Source: Pseudaeromonas sp038247115 (GTDB lineage: Bacteria > Pseudomonadota > Gammaproteobacteria > Enterobacterales > Aeromonadaceae). From it: a stretch of 64,000 nucleotides of DNA. This document shows, in pieces, positions 62,022 to 64,000 of the stretch. Made by a program: the position numbers and the translations under genes. The notes beneath the pieces are model-generated. The model was not told the DNA's origin. It did no database searches and was given only the letters and a program-made list of their open reading frames with translations. How positions within the stretch are numbered: the first letter of the stretch is position 1; every line of letters starts with the position of its first letter. The stretch lies in the NCBI GenBank assembly GCA_038247115.1, contig JBBRVG010000001.1, forward strand, positions 62,001-126,000, given 5' to 3'.

Positions 62022-62734
62022 TCGAATTGATGCAAGAGTACGGCAAGGCCTTCCTCTGGAGTGATGGTTACCACTTCAGCGGGGTGGCCGTGACCCTGTG
62101 GCTGCTGGTCATCTCGGTAGTGGCTGGTTTTTGTCTGGCCCTGCCGCTGGCCGTCGCCCGGGTCTCCCGGCGCAAGGCATGCTGGCTACCTGTGTGGTGC
62201 TTTTCCTATCTGTTTCGCGGTACGCCGCTCTATGTGCAGTTGCTGGTGTTCTACTCCGGGGTCTACTCCCTGAGCTGGGTGCGGGAGGTGGATTTTCTGA
62301 ACTGGTTTTTCCGCAGCGGCTATCTGTGCACCCTGCTGGCTCTGACCCTGAACACCTGCGCGTACAGCCTGGAGATTTTCGCCGGCGCCATTCGCGATCT
62401 GGCCCATGGCGAAGTGGAGGCGGCCCGGGCTTATGGCTTCACCGGCTGGCGTCTCTACCGGCACATTATTCTGCCCGCAGCCTTGCGCCGGGCGCTGCCG
62501 GCCTATAGCAACGAGGTGATCCTGATGTTGCATGCCACCTCGCTGGCGTTTACCGCCACTGTGCCGGATATCCTGAAAGTGGCCCGGGATGCCAATGCCG
62601 CTACCTATCAGCCGTTTTACTCCTTCGGCCTGGCGGCGCTGATTTACCTGCTGATCTCCTTCGGGCTGGTGGCGCTGTTTCGGTTGGCGGAACAACGCTG
62701 GCTGGTTCATCTCAAACCCATTACTCATCACTGA
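62018..62734 (+). CDS. aotM: Basic amino acid ABC transporter permease (AotM/HisM-like)
   Basis: 238 residues, five membrane helices. RGTPLYVQLLVFYSG near residue 68 and the EAA loop GEVEAARAYGFTGWRLYRHIILP identify the His/Glu/Gln/Arg permease family. Stop and next start overlap as ATGA. Confidence 0.93.
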   Translation: MIELMQEYGKAFLWSDGYHFSGVAVTLWLLVISVVAGFCLALPLAVARVSRRKACWLPVWCFSYLFRGTPLYVQLLVFYSGVYSLSWVREVDFLNWFFRSGYLCTLLALTLNTCAYSLEIFAGAIRDLAHGEVEAARAYGFTGWRLYRHIILPAALRRALPAYSNEVILMLHATSLAFTATVPDILKVARDANAATYQPFYSFGLAALIYLLISFGLVALFRLAEQRWLVHLKPITHH

Positions 62735-63537
62735 TGTCACGGAAACTAGAAGCGATGCAGAACATGCAGGATTACAAGCTGGCGGTGAAAGAGCTGCACA
62801 AACAGTACGGCAATCACAAGGTGATCAAGGGAATTTCGTTGCGCGCCAAGGCCGGGGATGTGATCAGCATCATCGGCTCCTCCGGCTCGGGCAAGAGCAC
62901 CTTCTTGCGCTGTCTGAACTTTCTGGAGAAGCCGAGCGAGGGCTCCATCTACATCAATGGCAAAGAGATCCGCATGGTGCGGGATCTCGATGATCAGTTG
63001 AAGGTGTTTGACCCTCAGCAGCTGCAGCTGTTGCGCACCAAGCTGACCATGGTGTTCCAGCATTTCAACCTGTGGAACCACATGACGGTGCTGGATAACG
63101 TCATGGCGGCTCCCCTGCATGTGCTGGGGGTGAGCCGGGAAGAGGCCCACGATCGGGCGATCCGCTATCTGGAGAAGGTAGGGATCGATGAACGGGCCCG
63201 GGCCAAGTATCCGGCTCATCTCTCCGGCGGGCAGCAGCAACGGGTTTCCATTGCCCGGGCCCTGGCCATGGAGCCGGAGGTGTTACTGTTCGACGAACCG
63301 ACCTCGGCGCTGGATCCCGAGCTGGTGGGCGAAGTGCTGCGCATCATGCAGCAGTTGGCCGAGGAGGGGAAAACCATGGTGGTGGTGACCCATGAAATGG
63401 GCTTTGCCCGCCATGTCTCCAACCATGTCATCTTCCTGCATCAGGGGGTGATTGAGGAGGAGGGACATCCGGATGAATTATTTACCAACCCCAAGAGTGA
63501 ACGTCTGCAGCAATTTTTATCCGGGGCCTTGAAATAA
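62734..63537 (+). CDS. aotP: Basic amino acid ABC transporter ATPase (AotP/HisP-like)
   Basis: 267 residues. Walker A GSSGSGKST, Q-loop VFQHFNLW, signature LSGGQQQR, Walker B VLLFDEPTSALD and the H-loop VVTHEMGFA are complete. Energises the transporter from the cytosol. ATG at 62755 is an alternative start; 62734 is chosen for its overlap with the permease stop. Confidence 0.94.
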   Translation: MSRKLEAMQNMQDYKLAVKELHKQYGNHKVIKGISLRAKAGDVISIIGSSGSGKSTFLRCLNFLEKPSEGSIYINGKEIRMVRDLDDQLKVFDPQQLQLLRTKLTMVFQHFNLWNHMTVLDNVMAAPLHVLGVSREEAHDRAIRYLEKVGIDERARAKYPAHLSGGQQQRVSIARALAMEPEVLLFDEPTSALDPELVGEVLRIMQQLAEEGKTMVVVTHEMGFARHVSNHVIFLHQGVIEEEGHPDELFTNPKSERLQQFLSGALK

Positions 63538-63568
63538 TCAGGGCTCCATTATTGGTCGAGTCATAATC

Positions 63569-64000
63569 ATGCCGTATATCTCAGATCCCGAAGCGACGAT
63601 TCATGTCGGGATCTATATTGCAAGTTCCTGCTCCATGCTGTCGCTGGGCGCTATACATTCACCCCTGGAACAGGCGAATTTATTATTAGGTTATGAGCGA
63701 TACAAGATCTTTTATATTGCAGATGCGATGCCCTGCTTCACTATTTCTGGCCGTATCTCGGTGGCGATTGATTATTCCATTGATGATGCGCCCGAGCTGG
63801 ATTTTTTATTTATTGTCAGTGAGCAACTTCCGAATGAGAAAATAACGCTGCGCAGCCGGAAATTCCTGCAGCGTCTGGCGGCCCACTCCAGCACCCGGCT
63901 GATCGGTGTCCAGCTCGGCGGTTATTGGCTGGCGGCGTCGGGTCTGGTGTCGGACCAGGGGTTGATCCTGCACTGGCAGGGAATGCCAGCCTGTGCAGAA
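63569..64000 (+). CDS. GlxA/ArgR-type AraC-family regulator, truncated by window end
   Basis: Open from the ATG at 63569 to the end of the window (144 codons, no stop). The visible part has an opening MPYISDPEATIHVGIYIA, then ERYKIFYIA and FTISGRISVAIDYSI, LDFLFIVSEQLP, and RLIGVQLGGYWLAASGLV, which follow the DJ-1/PfpI-like N-terminal domain of GlxA-type regulators; the AraC DNA-binding part would lie beyond 64000. In Pseudomonas aeruginosa the same type of gene (argR) closes the aotJQMOP operon and responds to arginine. The aotO equivalent is absent here. Starts 31 bp after aotP. Confidence 0.75.
   Translation, partial: MPYISDPEATIHVGIYIASSCSMLSLGAIHSPLEQANLLLGYERYKIFYIADAMPCFTISGRISVAIDYSIDDAPELDFLFIVSEQLPNEKITLRSRKFLQRLAAHSSTRLIGVQLGGYWLAASGLVSDQGLILHWQGMPACAE

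Overview
The window is a piece of a gammaproteobacterial chromosome made almost entirely of core genes. It contains polA followed by the Spot 42 sRNA gene (spf) and engB, then yihI-hemN, glnA/glnL/glnG divergent from typA-yihY, and ubiEJB-tatABCD-hemB. Spot 42 limits the host to the Enterobacterales/Vibrionales/Aeromonadales/Alteromonadales side of the class. The magnesium-type HemB and a Pseudomonas-style arginine transporter locus (aotJQMP plus an AraC-type regulator) argue against E. coli relatives. An Aeromonas-like or other Aeromonadales host fits best. This is inference from gene content and order; no rRNA gene or other direct taxonomic marker is present.

Layout. 1-4.1 kb: minus-strand glycan operon (GT2 glycosyltransferase, small LABN membrane protein, ArnT-like transferase, UDP-glucuronate epimerase-like protein). 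4.2-5.8 kb: a degenerate EAL protein divergent from tcdA. 6.1-12.1 kb: an EptA/MCR-family phosphoethanolamine transferase, divergent from a large surface amylase lipoprotein whose upstream region carries two matching palindromic operators and a CRP site, then a convergent LacI-type regulator. 12.2-18.4 kb: compact minus-strand operon ubiE-ubiJ-ubiB-tatABCD-hemB, with the LacI gene as its last member. 18.5-22 kb: TPR-like protein, orphan pqiA, and yhhQ with a structured leader. 22-25.7 kb: polA, Spot 42 and a second probable small RNA. 25.7-30.6 kb: engB, a J-domain protein, a CheX-like protein, a small membrane protein, yihI and hemN. 31.2-34 kb: ald (sigma-54-type promoter), slyB, add. 34.2-41.9 kb: nitrogen regulation (glnG, glnL, a DUF4124 protein, glnA with sigma-54/NtrC control) facing typA and yihY. 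42-49.3 kb: a second LacI regulator, dtd, AsmA-like protein, recG with a LexA-like box, pssA. 49.4-55 kb: minus-strand aminopeptidase P, EamA transporter, unknown membrane protein, orphan sensor kinase. 55.2-59.8 kb: prlC, Bcr/CflA drug transporter, LysR regulator. 60.5-64 kb: arginine-type ABC transporter and the start of a GlxA/ArgR-type AraC regulator that runs off the window.

No insertion sequence, prophage, CRISPR array, tRNA or rRNA gene was seen. The most promising undescribed element is a roughly 100-nt RNA gene between spf and engB (25443-25541). It has an extended -10 promoter, a 5-prime hairpin, a C-rich single-stranded segment and a perfect intrinsic terminator, and its hairpin loop could compete for one arm of the terminator. 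Other notable signals are the lac-like control region of the amylase, a G10 tract inside the conserved glycine motif of hemN, a consensus-like sigma-54 promoter before ald, and a perfect 20-bp palindrome before the arginine transporter.
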